In this document: positions 11,924 to 52,804 of the stretch, piece by piece | Numbering within the stretch: position 1 is the stretch's first letter | Layout: the number at the start of each line of letters is the position of its first letter | Assembly (NCBI GenBank): GCA_030159075.1 | Contig: BROG01000132.1 | Coordinates: 310,001 to 374,000, forward strand | From: Atrina japonica | Taxonomy: Eukaryota; Mollusca; Bivalvia; Pterioida; Pinnidae | Reading direction: 5' to 3' | Length of the DNA stretch: 64,000 nt | Translations under genes and position numbers: made by a program | Notes under the pieces: model-generated | What the model saw: only the letters and a program-made list of their open reading frames with translations | What the model was told of the DNA's origin: nothing | Databases searched by the model: none

Positions 11924-13439
11924 AGATATCCATGGCTTATGCTGTTTATAGCCAATTCAGCCACTGACATATTTCAAAACTGGTTAATGTTTAGTGTGTG
12001 CATGTTTTTTGTGGATCAGTCATTTACAAGGGAAAACTTAAACAACTTGAGTATGATAACTGGCAAATTATATCAGCTATTTCCATGAAAGCAATGTTAG
12101 TTTCCAGCTTCATTTTCCTGCACTCGGGTAAAATAATTATTGATTTCTATCTACACAGAAAGTTCAGCGGCTTTACAGTGCTCATCTCCGACTCCAAAAA
12201 CCAATGAAAGGACTGCACAGCATGATCAAATACAAGCTTAATTTGTAACAGTTGAATTGTTCTGAAAACTTTCCCAGTAAAGGTTACCTCGAAACTAGCA
12301 TATAGGTTGCCACAGGTCTCGCATAATTTTTGTTTGTATCAATATTCTTTCAGCTGACTTATTTCTGTGGTCAAAGTTTTCCGAAGTTCTGAGTAAAACC
12401 TGCACCTATTTTCCGTATTTTTTAGTAATCATGATCTCGATACAGGGCTCTCAGTGACCTGAGGATATGCATATTTGACGTGTAAGATTTTTCCGAGACA
12501 CGCAAATGTTGCAACCCAAATCCCGCAAGACACTCAAGATTTTAAGTTGGAAATTCACGCCCTCTGGTTAATCCTAATTGGTCGTTGATTGTTTAAATGA
12601 CATATCCTAGTACCTGTGCGTCCTCGTAATCAATGGTCATAAAACAACACGCAGGTAGAAACCTGTGCAACCGCTTATGAAAGCATGTGTAGGGTGCTAC
12701 TTTACCTATTTTATATTGTTTGTAATGCATCTCGCTGAAGAAAAAGTCTAATTAAGCATACCTGCAGCTCATATTACCCCCCAATTAACATCAATGAACA
12801 ATGATTTATAGCTGATCGCTATGATGCAACTCATTATTGTTTAGGGGTCATTTATTATTTTATCGTGACAAGAGTGCAGGACATGTGTGCCAGTAAAAAT
12901 CTAATCCAGATTTATTACAGCTTCATTCTGTATGCATGCATGCATAATGTTTTCCAATTAATTAAAGACTAACTTCCAGTTTTCAATTAAGGTAAATCAA
13001 CATACACTAATGTTACTAAAACTGAATTGAATTCTAAAAAAACAATTTTACAATTGTATGAATCATCCTCCTTCATTTCCATTCAATATATATCAAGTAA
13101 TTTAACTTACAATTCCAAACCTGAACATAAGACTCCTTATATGACATCAAATTCAGTCTATTTTCCTTTTCAATTCAAGAATTACCCATGTTTAAAATAG
13201 AAATTAATGACATTTAAAAACAACACGGGTTTCACTTTCAATTCTAAGAATAGTATTCATATGCAGAGTTGTATCTACCACATGAATAAACAGTTCCTGT
13301 TGACCTACTTCTGATTTCCAATTCTTGGTAATACCTGATGACATTATTATTTGTATTTAAGGCTGCCAATGTCACTTTCAACGGCTTTTTAGTCACCATA
13401 GGTCGATACAGATCTTAACACTTTAGAGAGCATAATAGC

Positions 13440-13440
<1 letters not shown>

Positions 13441-13473
<33 letters not shown>

Positions 13474-13732
13474 AGTCCCAAGAGTATCACAATCCAAACT
13501 TTAAATATTGCAATGTCCTACATTTTGACCCCATCCCACCCCCAGGTGAATGTGATGACAGTGAAGTGTGAACAACCCTTTGATGAACTTACAGTCCCAG
13601 TTTGGCTACTGTATCACAATCCAAACTTCAAAATATTGCACAAAATGTAAGCAAGACTGAATTCAGACAGACGGATGATTCAAACAATAAATGCCCCTGA
13701 TGGGCCTTTCTGGTCGTGGGCATAAAAATTAA
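13441..13732. repeat. dispersed repeat, 'AACAAGATGTGTTTGTGAAA...GGGCATAAAAAT' family
   Basis: Starts AACAAGATGTGTTTGTGAAA and ends GGTCGTGGGCATAAAAATT. The internal phrase TATCACAATCCAAACTT occurs twice, about 140 bp apart. The start phrase recurs near 61060 and 62592, and a related segment may be at 35315-35670. Confidence 0.5.
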
Positions 13733-14504
13733 TTTTAAATTTTAACTTTCCTAGTTTGACAAGCAGGAGCACCTGCATTTCTCCCAGTTGACGGGCAATA
13801 GGGACCCTGATTCCCACTCACTATTTTGTCAGCTAGACACACTAGAAAGCTAAGCAACTGGCAAAATCAACAGCTAGATTTTGCTTATCAGCGCCTAATG
13901 AAAGCGACACTTTACAAACATGGTGAGACACATATACAATGGTTTTTTTACTGGGATTTTAGTACAGTTAAGTAATTTTTGCATGTGCAAGTGTTTTAAG
14001 ACATTGCTTCAGTGATTTCAGCATCAGCTCTATGATCAGATCAATTATGCATTTCTGTATAGGGCCTATTGTGCGTTTCTGGTTTCCCAACCCACCCTAA
14101 TAAATACCGCCCCTAATAGCTTTTACACATTCTTCAGAAATTATCTCAGTTTTCCACGACCTGATTAACCCTTTCAATAATGCAACATCACAGCTGCATA
14201 GTGACATTATACACTGTAGCACTTTATATATGTGGGTGTGAAACTGAATAAATTTGAGAGAGAAATTTTAAGAATATGGTCTTATTTTAATAATGTACAA
14301 ATAAAACTTTTGAATGAAAAACTTGAAAAAATCAATACATTATAAATACATGCATAGATTTTATTGTATACACAATTTTCCATTGTGTTTCATATAAAAA
14401 AATTGCATGTATGCTCATCATGGAAAAGGATGTGAAAATATGCTTACTCACTTGTGACTTGATAAAATATCAAATTTGTAAGTTTGACCAACATTTTCAG
14501 CTGT

Positions 14505-14764
14505 AAATATGTTCAATTTGATGCTTTGATTCAAATCGTTTGCCAACACGATCCACGAAGGAGGTTTCTGGCATTGAAATCATAAAATCATCGTCACCGC
14601 TAACATCAGTCAGATTCGATATCTATATCAGAGTCTGTTTCCATAGGGTTTACATGTTGTTCACATGCAGAATCATCATTCAAAGCAGATACTAAAAAGT
14701 CATTTTTAGTGTGAGATATCTAAAATATCTTGGGGATAATCTCGGATCCATAAGCAGCAGCCAT
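14505..14764 (-). pseudogene. decayed acidic reading frame, origin unknown
   Basis: On the minus strand one frame opens MAAAYGSEIIPKIF then stops. A second reads DFLVSALNDDSACEQH...ETDSDIDIESD then stops. A third reads VSGDDDFMISMPETSFVDRV and on to FESKHQIE. The acidic Asp/Ser composition running across frames suggests a broken N-terminal part of a gene or transposon. I do not recognise the family. Confidence 0.3.
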
Positions 14765-15965
14765 TATGTCTTTAAAAATATTTAACAAAAATTTTTTCCC
14801 CTACCTACCAACTTTTGGAGGAGCTGAAACCAGAAACATACAACTTGGTTTTTTAGGCCTAAATTATTATTATTAAGATTTCTGTAGTAAAATATTTTAA
14901 AATTACAGCTTCATTTAACTTGCCCATCTTCTTAGGTCTTCCTCTTGGTAGAATGAAGATTAGTTTTCACAAAACCACATTTTCACCATAATTACAAAAT
15001 TATAAGCTGCCATTTAAATTCATTGCCAGCGAAGATTTTTTAATCTCCAAAATAATGGGTCACAGGGCCATGACATGTTACTAAAAAAAGAAAAACTTAA
15101 TTTAAGACATTTGTTTGAAGTCATTATTTTTTATTTTGAAATTCCAAAATTTTGCATATTTGGGGGAAAATAATACAAGCCTTTTTGACATTGAGAATGG
15201 GTCTTGTAACCGGAACTAAAATAGGCCTAGGAAAATACCTAATGCGCCTAACAAACGACTTCTTGACTTGATGTTAAGCATGTTTAACATATAAAGTGGA
15301 AAATATGTTTGCAAACCCTGTTAATTGATGTTTTAGGAATGGATATCCATGAACATTTTCAGATTCCAAAATAACTAAATTGAATTGAATAATGCAAAGT
15401 ACAGAAACTAATATATCCAAGTGCAAATTCAACCACAGAAGATTCTGCAGAAATCTGAGCATCAGCTACACCAGACAAAGTTTAACTAAGATGAACAAAC
15501 ACATGACATCTTAACAAGCAAATGTCCAAAATAAATCATATTAGTGACAGACGCTAGTTTTTAACGCAAGAGATAAAAGAAATATAGTAACAAGAATCAA
15601 AGCAAGGCAAAAATGTTTAACTTTTACATCCTTATTTTGGAAAAAATGTCACAAACAGTAGTTGGCAATAAATCAGCTTTTCTGTAGCCAAAATATATGA
15701 AGGGGCATGGAGCCATTTTTGCTAGAACCAGCAGCTGACTATGCCACAGGGTTAAAAATTAGCAGTAGTCAGCCAGTCTGAGACGTGCAACTTTTGCACT
15801 GGACTAGTCAATGTTGACAATATAAAATGGTCATTCTGGTACCAATTCGATAAGCAGGTCACTAAATCAATGTACTACTGTGGGGTCTGTGATTGCTTAA
15901 TTCTACCAGTGTCATTACTGCACATTCTAGGGACACACTGTTGGGTTGTTTTAAAGTGAAAACAA

Positions 15966-16162
15966 TGGGATTAATTCATGTACCACCTGAAAACCGACAA
16001 TGTTTGTGCGATACTAATATCTTCAATGGTGATGGAATGTAACTCTACATAATCTTCCCACTGAAATGACATTACCGCGTGCTACTGTCTACTAGCATCA
16101 TTCCATCACTAATAGTCCCGCACAAACGTTATCAGGTATCATGTGGTACATGAATTAGTTCC
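15966..16162. repeat. fold-back (inverted repeat) element
   Basis: Left arm GGATTAATTCATGTACCAC...GTTTGTGCGATACTAATA...GTGATGGAATG. Right arm is its reverse complement with about 15-20% differences, ending TGGTACATGAATTAGTTCC. Arms are about 65 bp around a roughly 60 bp centre. There is no coding content. It is a MITE by structure. Confidence 0.7.
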
Positions 16163-16778
16163 ATTACTTGGTCTTGGATAAATTTCTTGTCAACCTTGTA
16201 AAGTCCCTTCCAACAGATGCATACATCAAGGCAAAGCTAATTTCTTTCTACTTATTCTTTGGAGTGTAATAGGAAAATGTTTCCCTTTCTGAAGACCATG
16301 TCCAACATGGCAGTATGCGTTATTTTGCTTTTGAAATGCAGACAAAAAATATAATAAGCAATCATGTCAAACAGCTGATCTAATCAAATCTCACAAAAAT
16401 CGGGTTCTATGTAGTTGAATTTACATTACCAAATACAGGTCCAGTACCAGCATAGGTGTGGCAGGATAACATTTTCAACATTCATAAAACAAGAGATATC
16501 AATATACGCAGTTCATCAGAATTTAGTAGTAACATGAATGTATAAATCTCAATAGACCCACAGGAGTCTAGTGACCTACACAGCAGTCATAATAAATACA
16601 AATGCATTGGAAAATAAAAGACTGCATTACAAACAAACTATTTGACCATATCTCAAAACAAAAATATCCCAAATACACAATTACTAATTCAAATGAAGGC
16701 CAAACATTGGCTTCTTGCAATAACAGACTTAACATTATGTAATGAAAAGAATTTAGGATAAGTAAGTTTCAAGACTAC

Positions 16779-16870
16779 CTTAATTTGAGCTTATAACAAC
16801 ACGTGGCTTCAGGTGATCCTGAGTCACTGAAGCCATTTTAAATCGCGTGCTTCCGGGGTCATACGAATTG
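16779..16870 (-). promoter_or_regulatory. candidate BET-gene promoter and 5' non-coding exon
   Basis: On the minus strand an ETS-like CCCCGGAAGC (about 16860-16851) is followed by AAAATGGCTTC, a YY1-like initiator context. A donor AG|GTAGTC lies at 16779/16778. The segment has a short frame, MASVTQDHLKPRVVISSN, that ends just before the donor. If transcribed, it could splice to the acceptor at 9651. This is inference from motif and position only; 5' end sequencing of transcripts would decide it. Confidence 0.3.
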
Positions 16871-17214
16871 CAAATGGCGCCACTGCTACAACATACCTTC
16901 CGAAATTCAAAATGCAAACTGAAAAATTGCATTTCGTACATTATAAACTTTGCTTTTCTGTGAACAAATATGACCAATTATTTCACAGTCTAATTGGCGT
17001 ACGTTATTTTGCTTTATAAATGCATAAATAAAGACGTAATAAGCGGCAAAATTTATTTCACAACCCAAACGTAATAAACTTAAATCCCGAACTGCAGTTC
17101 ATGTACACTTAGCAATTCATATGCCGGGAAGGTCTGAGAGATAATATTATAAGTTTTGTCAAAGTTTTGATTTGTATTCACTTATTAAGAAGCTTACTAC
17201 ATACAAATTTCGCA

Positions 17215-17345
17215 CCGCCGTCTACACAACGGCCGAGGACAATGGCGGACGTGAATAAATTTTTTCCCATGTTTCGATACCTGGTAACAATGTTTCAAGA
17301 CCATGAAAAGAAAAAATTTACACATTGTACCCTGAACTGTTGAAT
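17215..17345 (+). promoter_or_regulatory. candidate promoter or 5' exon on the WDR5 side
   Basis: A locally GC-richer patch contains a YY1-like ACAATGGCGGAC at about 17240. That ATG opens a 33-codon frame starting MADVNKFFPMFRYL, with a GTAACA possible donor after CTG at about 17283. It could be a WDR5 5' exon, an uncharacterised small gene, or chance. Nothing joins it in frame to a known exon. Confidence 0.2.
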
Positions 17346-17917
17346 GGAGTTTTCTGCTGAAACCTTTGCAGTGTCGGATGGCTCTTCATGTCCATTCAAT
17401 CCACATGATTCAGCAGGACTCCATGAAACACATCTCAAACTTGTACGACCATCCCGGCTAATGAAATGCTATATATACCTTCTAGAGAAAACCCAAGAAT
17501 TTCATTGGTCAGTGGTTGTCACATGATACAAACAAGACCAAAATTATATCAAAAACAAGAATTCGCGATATATATTTTAATCCATTACAGTTCCATGAAA
17601 ATCACTTTTGACTTAAATCAGTCATGAAGCGAAATTTGATCAACTTTGAATGTAAATATGCAACGTATTCAACAGACGTCAACAGCGCAAATGATCCCAT
17701 CTCGTTGTTGATCTCATCGTTCATGACTGATTGGTTAATGCGGGTCACATGGTTCTATAGTTTCAACTGGGATAACATTAAAATCTACAGAGCGAAGCTA
17801 TTACTGTTCATTTAATTTTCTTAACATTTTCAGCTAAGATATTTATTCCATAGTATTACAATGTTAAACTATACAAAATCCGAAACGAGAAGTCGACGAG
17901 AGCGATCGAAATACCAC

Positions 17918-17930
17918 TGCGCATGTGCGG
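17918..17930. promoter_or_regulatory. NRF-1-like site upstream of WDR5
   Basis: TGCGCATGTGCGG is a near match to the palindromic NRF-1 element (GCGCATGCGC). It lies in a patch with several CpGs (17880-17970) about 1.4 kb before the first WDR5 coding exon. WDR5 needs at least one upstream non-coding exon, and this patch is a candidate start region. Confidence 0.3.
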
Positions 17931-19325
17931 AAATATCATGCTGTAAAATGTGGAGCACAAGCGACAGCGGGAAACTATCCATGCTTTGTTTATGAAATGA
18001 GTTACGCCGCCTGCTTAATATTTATACATATGTGATACAAGAATTGATGAAAATATAATCTCAAGGTATTATTCAAAACATACAATGTTGTTATGTTATA
18101 GACTTATCACACATACGCAATTAATTTACAACCGCTCACAGACACCGACTGTGATATAAATAAACTTCTACTCGAAGCTTGAGGCCGAACTGTGTTTACC
18201 CGAATCAAATTCAGTTCAGAAGACACGGGGTCATACACGTGCACAGTGAGAATTGTTTACCAGTCGTTTTCAAATGACTTTTTTGTTATCTAATTGACAG
18301 TCCCAAATTGAATAACTTTCCAAACTCTCACAATTATTGAATAAATTGAACGTAAGTTTTAGTTCTAAATAAAGAGGTTCTTATTTACCATTTCGTACTG
18401 GTACTGAAACAGTTCCCGGACGATTCTTAAGTACGGTATAACTAACAAGATAGTCGGAGTTATTTTCTTACTGTTTATACATGTGCTACAGTGATAAATT
18501 CCCAACCAAGTAATTATGTTAGATTGTTTTATCAATGTATCTGAATTTCACATTGCATTCACATATGCGACACATCTGAAAACAGGTGTAGTGAGAGGTT
18601 GGGTTTTGATTATATTGATCCAAAGCAGTGAATTTGCATATTTTACACTTAAAAATGGATACATAAGCAGATTAAAATCCATGCGCAGGAAAACCAATGC
18701 AATTCAAAACTGAAGCGTAAAATTAAACACATTGGATCTGAAACCTGCTGAGAGATGAAATATTGAGTTCACTTGTTGTGAATGCAGAATGGATCTTGGT
18801 CATAATGTGTCATGGCTCTGTAGTGATAATGCAGTTAAGCTGATACAAACCCAGATGTTTGAATCATGTACTTAAAATGTACAGAAGGTTAAATACAGAT
18901 TAATTAATGGTAATTTAGCAACCAAACCTTTATAGTAAAATCAATGGCAATCTTAATATTTGAAAGAATTGGAAAATGCCCACTTGACCGAACGTTTGTG
19001 AGTAAAAATACCCATTGGATTTGGAAATGATGGGTATTATACCCAAGTGCTCAGAAAAGTTATCTGGAGCACTGATAACCTATTATGATACAAAATTTCG
19101 AGGTAATTTGATCAGTTGGACTGAACATATTCAGTAAAATCCTCTATTTTTGTCTGGGAATAGGTAGTGTACTGTGCCAGGTTGGAACATCAGCCTTTAG
19201 ACATTGCATTTAAACAGGAGGGAAAAAATATTGTTGTGGTACATACCAAAGATAAAAGCACATATTGGCAGAGCACATGATTTTTCAATTTTTTTCTCAC
19301 CCTGAATAATTTGTTTTTATTGCAG

Positions 19326-47765
<28,440 letters not shown>

Positions 47766-48605
47766 CGAAAGTTTTTTGCAAATAAGAAAAACTTGACTTA
47801 GTTCAGATTTAAACAGAATTTAAAAGAGCCGAGATGATTACACACAGTTCAAAGTGTGCAGTACACAGTGATCATATAGTAGACATAACTGATCTTGGAA
47901 TGTGTCCCCAATGGTGTACCATATATCTGCAGCTTGAATTGTGTCACTGCTGGGCTACCATATTTCTGGAACCTTGAATTGTGTGAAGGTTGGAAATTAC
48001 TATTCCAAGAAATGGATAGAATATTTTTAAAACAAAAATTAAAATAAAAAGGAATTAAGGAATTCTAGACCGCATCAGCAGTGACTGTGGAAATTGTGAT
48101 GAGTGTTCATCTGAAAAGTATAACCGTATTTCTTGCTGAATCATCAAATGTCCTGAATCACTATTTGTCATACATAATGTTAAACACAGACACTAAAACT
48201 GTTGTTGGATTCAGATTGATATAACTTGATGTATTTCTTCCTGAGTCATCAGACATCGTGGATCATTATCTGTCTTACATACATTGACACTTAAACTGAT
48301 GTTGGATTCAGATTGATATAATTTGATGTATTTCATCAGACATAAATCGTTATATGTCAGTATACTGACAATTGATCTGACTTTGGACTGTGTATTACTG
48401 CTCATCAGAATTATTTAGCGGTTTTACTTCCCAAGTCATTAGAAGATTGACATGATTTTTGTTAACAATGATGACAGTAATGGCAGCACTCTAGAATACT
48501 GTCTATATGTTGTATGTTTGTTATGTTTCATGTTTAATTTTCAATTTGTACATTGACTTTAGAATAGCAAAGATGCTGTAATAAAAGAACAATTCTTATA
48601 CTTCC
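47766..48605 (+). other. WDR5: WDR5 3' UTR with candidate polyadenylation signal
   Basis: The stretch after the stop has no coding signal. The first canonical AATAAA in a suitable setting is at 48580-48585. The end point is an estimate. Confidence 0.5.
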
Positions 48606-48849
48606 ATTTTCTCCTTTGGTGATAAAGGGGAAAATTAACAGGGACGGGATCATAAATAATCGCACCTTAACTCAACTATTCCTTGAGCAATACTGGTGAT
48701 TTTTTTTATTTTCTCCATCTGTAACATAGGAAAAACATAGTGCTCATAGTGGAGGTGAACTTATACAGAAATGGTCCTTCTTCGTTCTCATCTGTTATAA
48801 GGGGAAAATGGAGAAAGGGTTATAAATAACACATTTGTCTTTAGAGAGG

Positions 48850-49075
48850 CATTAACTATGTATACCCCCCAAAAAATTATTTCAATTTTTACTATGTGCA
48901 CTTGGTGTACAATATCAAAAATGAGCTGTACACAGGCATAAAAAAAATTATATTCCTATATAGTTTCTGAAAATAAGGTCCAGTCTGGTATGCATACACA
49001 AATAGTAATGTTGAATTAATCAGCTGCCAAACTGTGATTCTGAAGCAATTTCCACATAGGTGTTGTTTTCATACC
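48850..49075. repeat. MITE family F copy 3
   Basis: Reads TTTTTACTATGTGCACTTGG, ATGAGCTGTACACAGGCATA, AAATAAGGTCCAGTCTGGTA, TTGAATTAATCAGCTGCCAA and GAAGCAATTTCCACATAGGT. Confidence 0.6.
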
Positions 49076-49303
49076 TGTGTATATATGGTATCTTAGGGTA
49101 AGTGAAAAACAGTTTCTGCTCAATAACTTGAGTAATTTTCAACAGATTAATTTGAAACTTTATGAGAAGGTTTATTGCCTTTATAAAAGCTTGGCCAAGT
49201 TTGAAAACCAAAATTGTTCGCCAGTTATAAATTGGTTATCAACCCATGATGGGCATATTATGTACAGTCTTTGTGGCATCCTTGTTTGTATGTGTGTATG
49301 TAT

Positions 49304-49320
49304 ATATATATGTGTGTGTG

Positions 49321-49357
<37 letters not shown>
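49304..49357. repeat. compound (TA)n/(TG)n microsatellite
   Basis: TATATATATGTGTGTGTGTA is followed by about 14 TA units. Confidence 0.9.
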
Positions 49358-49358
<1 letters not shown>

Positions 49359-49516
49359 GTATACATACTAAGGATTAGAATGATGTCAGTGTAGAGAATA
49401 CCAAGATGGATAATTTTCTTGCGTGGTTCAGTTCTAGAGACTAGTGCTGCTCTAGGTATATTTGGAGAGGTTTCTTCCTTTGGCTGGCATAATGTAATTA
49501 AATAGACAAGTATGGC

Positions 49517-49676
49517 ACAGTGGAAGCTGTTTTGAGAGACCACACCCATCTGCCACTGAAATGTGGTTTCTCAAGGCATGTAGCCTCTAAAATGGGGTTT
49601 TATTTAAAGAAATATTTAAGTGGTTTTCAGAATGCAGTCTTAAAAGACAGGTGGTCTCTCGAGACAGGTTCCACGG
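49517..49676. mobile_element. TA-flanked MITE family E, copy 2
   Basis: Starts CAGTGGAAGCTGTTTTGAGA and ends TCTCGAGACAGGTTCCACGG, then TA. The internal GAGACCAC and GTGGTCTC match copies 1 and 3. The left TA is degenerate (GCA). Confidence 0.7.
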
Positions 49677-50029
49677 TATACAGCATTCAGTCAGATATTT
49701 GATTCCTAATCTACGTTATTCATTTTTAACTTTAAATGCTAAATGTATGAATTGATACATGGAAGTATATAAGTTTTATAACAAATGTCCCAATAAATAT
49801 TCTCAACATTTATATGATTTTTGTTGTTGTCAGTCATTCTAAGAGCTGTCACATGATTGCAAAGGAGAAATCACCATGTAATCACAAAAGTGTCATGAAT
49901 TTCCATGCTTCAGTTATTAAGAGTGAAAGTTTTGCCTTCATTAATCATTATAAAGCCCTCTCATCTTGAGTCAAAAAAAGAATTTGGAGGTATACAGTAG
50001 CACTACTATATGTGATGTGATTGCATATA

Positions 50030-50170
50030 CAGTGGAACTTGTCTTAAGAGACCACTCCTTCTGCCACTAAAATGTGGTCTCATTAGAGGTTTATTCTAAA
50101 GGATTACTTAACTAAGAGGTTTTCAGAATATGGGATGAAAAGAGGTGGTTTGTCATGATAGATTCCACTG
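50030..50170. mobile_element. TA-flanked MITE family E, copy 3
   Basis: The body is 141 bp. It starts CAGTGGAACTTGTCTTAAGA and ends TCATGATAGATTCCACTG, with TA on both sides (50028-50029, 50171-50172). Confidence 0.8.
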
Positions 50171-50284
50171 TAATATGTCAATAGGATCAGAAAACAAAAT
50201 GAAAATGTATAACAAAATAAACACCAAAAGTTGAAAAAATTAAATAGTGAAAAATAAATATCTAATGTAAAATGAAACTACTGT

Positions 50285-50420
50285 AAACTGATTTTGTGAG
50301 AAAGTTTGCCAGTTTACTTTTGGAAGGTGGGTGGTCTCTTACCAGATTTTCTCTCCATCACTAAAATCTAGTCACCACCATATAACTGGGAAAAAAATGT
50401 TGACTGTGGCATAAAACAAG
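50285..50420 (+). repeat. SINE family 2, 3' part only
   Basis: TTGTGAGAAAGTTTGCCAGT, GAAGGTGGGTGGTCTCTTAC and ACCATATAACTGGGAAAAAA match the body and tail of the element at 35693. The tRNA-like head is missing. Confidence 0.7.
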
Positions 50421-50527
50421 ATAATATAAAATGTTTTTATTTAGCACTGAAAGAACCCTCTCTGCAAAGAGGATAGTCAATAGCACAGATCAAAATTTGT
50501 GGCACTTCACCTAAAGCTGGTGACACC

Positions 50528-51140
50528 TCAATATATATGGGAAATTCTTCGGCAGATATAAAACATGGCACCATTCCTTTTCACTGGCAAGAATACTCCA
50601 ACATGATGTACAGATGGAGAACCACACTTTTTAACCTCCATTATGGACTTGCCAATGCAGTGAGGGTTCTGTGTCATATCATGCTTGTGAGAGGGGATCT
50701 TGGTTTTAAGGGGACGAACAGTTTGATTCTGAGGAGGGGGGGCTTGCAGATTTTGGAAATAAATATTCTGACCTTGAAAATACTGAAAATAAGTGATTTC
50801 CTCTGCTAGCAAGAGAATGAATAATCTAACCTTAACTTGTGCCCAAGTTGTGGTGAAAATAAAATAATGTTTGAAATTTTCCACTGACTTCGCACGCCAT
50901 ATTTTATTCTTCAATTTTTTAGGACGCCATTTTTTCATTACTGGTTGGGAATTAGTAGCCAGCTTGGACCAGTACCCGGTTATGGTGTGATTTTGTCGTC
51001 TGCTTACTGGTCTTAGCGGGTTACTAGTCCCTAACCAGTAGAGTCGGATATATAAAGACATTTATATGTCTTAATTCAGTGGCAGATTTAAGGGGGTGGG
51101 CTTAAAAGGCATACCCCCCTTTTAGACGCCAAAATATAGA
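50528..51140. repeat. repeat with AAATAAATATTCTGACC phrases, family related to 52500-52800
   Basis: A 177-codon minus-strand frame (50528-51061) runs through it, but it contains the low-complexity words QNIYFQ that also appear in other frames of 52511-52804. I read it as non-coding repeat, not as a gene. A CAGTGGC.GAT.TA-type end lies at about 51079. Confidence 0.45.
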
Positions 51141-51714
51141 TCTATAGATACTATAATGTATATATAGTAAAAATCAAACTCAGAAGCCCAGAATTTGAAA
51201 CCTGTATATTTTTAAACAAAAAGTTGGAAAATTAATAAATATAGAACACCAAAATTTTCGCGCCTCGATCTGCTCCGCGACAACAATTCTATACTCTTCA
51301 TTCCCTCTAAACTTTAAATCATAGTTTCCCCTGACTTTGTCTGTATATTTTGAATTTCATCTCTTTTGACTACACTTTGTTATACTTTGTATTTCAGTTT
51401 CTGTCTAAAGTGTTTGCCCTACATATCGGTATTGCCTTTTCTCAACATGCGTGAAATATGAAAATTTATTTGTAAACATAATTTGCTTTGTGTCAAAATG
51501 TATATGATTTTCCCTTGTGTCATTATTAGCTAGATTTATGAAAATCTAATCATCGATGGTATCCAATTCTTTACACTGAATGAACACACCATTTTCACGC
51601 GTACAGCGTCTTGTCAACCCCCATTCCACATCAAGGTTGAATATTTAATACAATGACTTACTCTGGACACTGATCAAATACCAGAATTTTTAATAGTGTT
51701 TTACGCCGCACTCG

Positions 51715-52255
51715 ACAATTTTTCAGTTATATCATGGGAGCGCGTCGTACCCCATACTACCACATACTACCATATAGCTACTTACTAAGTCATTTAGACA
51801 CAAATTATCAAAATTACGATAAAAAGTTTATTTTTATCAATGATACTAGTGAAATTGTAATTCGGAGTAGTCTGTTTTTGTATACAACGTGTAGCCTACC
51901 ACATACTTCCACATACTGCCACATATTACTACTTACAAAGTCATTCTGGCACAAATTATCAAATTATTTAGGATTAAAAATTCAAAAAGTCCAATACTAG
52001 TGAAAGCGTAATCCGGAATTGTTTGGCCCATCTTAAACCATCGCCGTAAAACCCACGATCCGGAATGAGCTTGAACGTGCCTATAATTTGACTCCAATTT
52101 ATTGCTAAAAATCTTTTTATCATAAACAATTTCATAGTTTGCAGCAAAATGACTTAGTATGCAGTATTATGCAGTAATATTGGATGGTATGGGGTATCAT
52201 AGGGTAGTATGGGGTAGCCTACATGTAGTATGGGGTAGCCTACATGTAGTATGGG
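51715..52255. repeat. inverted-repeat element with TACCCCATACTACC ends
   Basis: TACCCCATACTACCACATAC at about 51749 is mirrored by GGTAGTATGGGGTA units at 52194-52252, repeated about three times at the right end. Inside, ATACTAGTGAAA.TGTAATTCGG and TACTAGTGAAAGCGTAATCC form a direct repeat. Confidence 0.55.
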
Positions 52256-52279
52256 GGTAAGTCGACGTGCCGATATGGT

Positions 52280-52470
52280 GGTGGTCAATTGTTATTGGTG
52301 GAGGAAACCTACCCAGTTATAATGTACATGGAAAGAGACAACCCGGCCTTCCGCAGGTAAATTGGCAAACTTCTCACAAAAATCAGCTCTAACCTGCATT
52401 GACCAAAGCAAGAGACTTCATTGTTCAAAGTGTAATGCTCTAATCACTCGGCCACAGAGGTCCCTCAAAT
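52280..52470 (-). mobile_element. SINE family 2, reverse copy
   Basis: Reading from the right, GAGGGACCTCTGTGGCCGAG then TGATTAGAGCATTACACTTT is the tRNA-like head. The body runs left through CTTCCGCAGGTAAATTGGC to TCCACCAATAACAATTG. The B box is degraded. Confidence 0.75.
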
Positions 52471-52499
52471 ACCAGTAAAGGATTCCAAATTATTGAAAT

Positions 52500-52800
52500 C
52501 AGATAACATTTTACCTTTCTAAGGGTTGCTTATCATAATCTTGCCTCACAATAATCAATTGTCCCCTCAACTCCCCTTCGAAAAAAAATTCTAGATCCGC
52601 CACTACAATATTTACATTTCTGATCACATGACAATACATGTACATTAAAGCAAAAAAAAAATGAAGAAAATAAATAATCTGTCTCTGGTCTGCTTGAAAA
52701 TAAATATTCTGTCCTGCGACAGTATGAAAATAAATAATCTGATTCGACAAAATTTGCCAGCCCCACCCTCGTTTAGAATCAAATGATCGACCCTTAAGTC
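52500..52800. repeat. AAATAAATAATCTG repeat fragment
   Basis: Three spaced copies of AAATAAAT.(A/T)TCTG, each followed by TC or AT. An end CTAGATCCGCCACTA lies at 52590-52604, like the CAGTGGC end at 51079. Confidence 0.45.
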
Positions 52801-52804
52801 TCAT

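Larger units (their letters stand above)
9652..16778. other. probable 5' intron of the BET gene
   Basis: Seven kilobases with no exon I can support. It holds the repeats listed separately at 11.8, 13.4 and 16.0 kb and a decayed frame at 14.5-14.8 kb. It is an intron only if the candidate 5' exon near 16.8 kb is right. Confidence 0.4.
16990..19325. other. intergenic and presumed WDR5 5' non-coding region
   Basis: No coding exon recognised. The frames at 17344-17526, 17624-17815 and 18516-18713 show no known domain. Promoter candidates are listed separately. Confidence 0.5.

Noticed and set aside
49181..49549. 122-codon minus frame
   Set aside because: The middle is (YI)n/(HT)n from a compound microsatellite, and the ends overlap MITE sequence.
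50528..51061. 177-codon minus-strand frame, the longest single open frame in the window
   Set aside because: It contains QNIYFQ-type words that also appear in different frames of the repeat at 52511-52804, and no domain is visible. It is better explained as repeat DNA.
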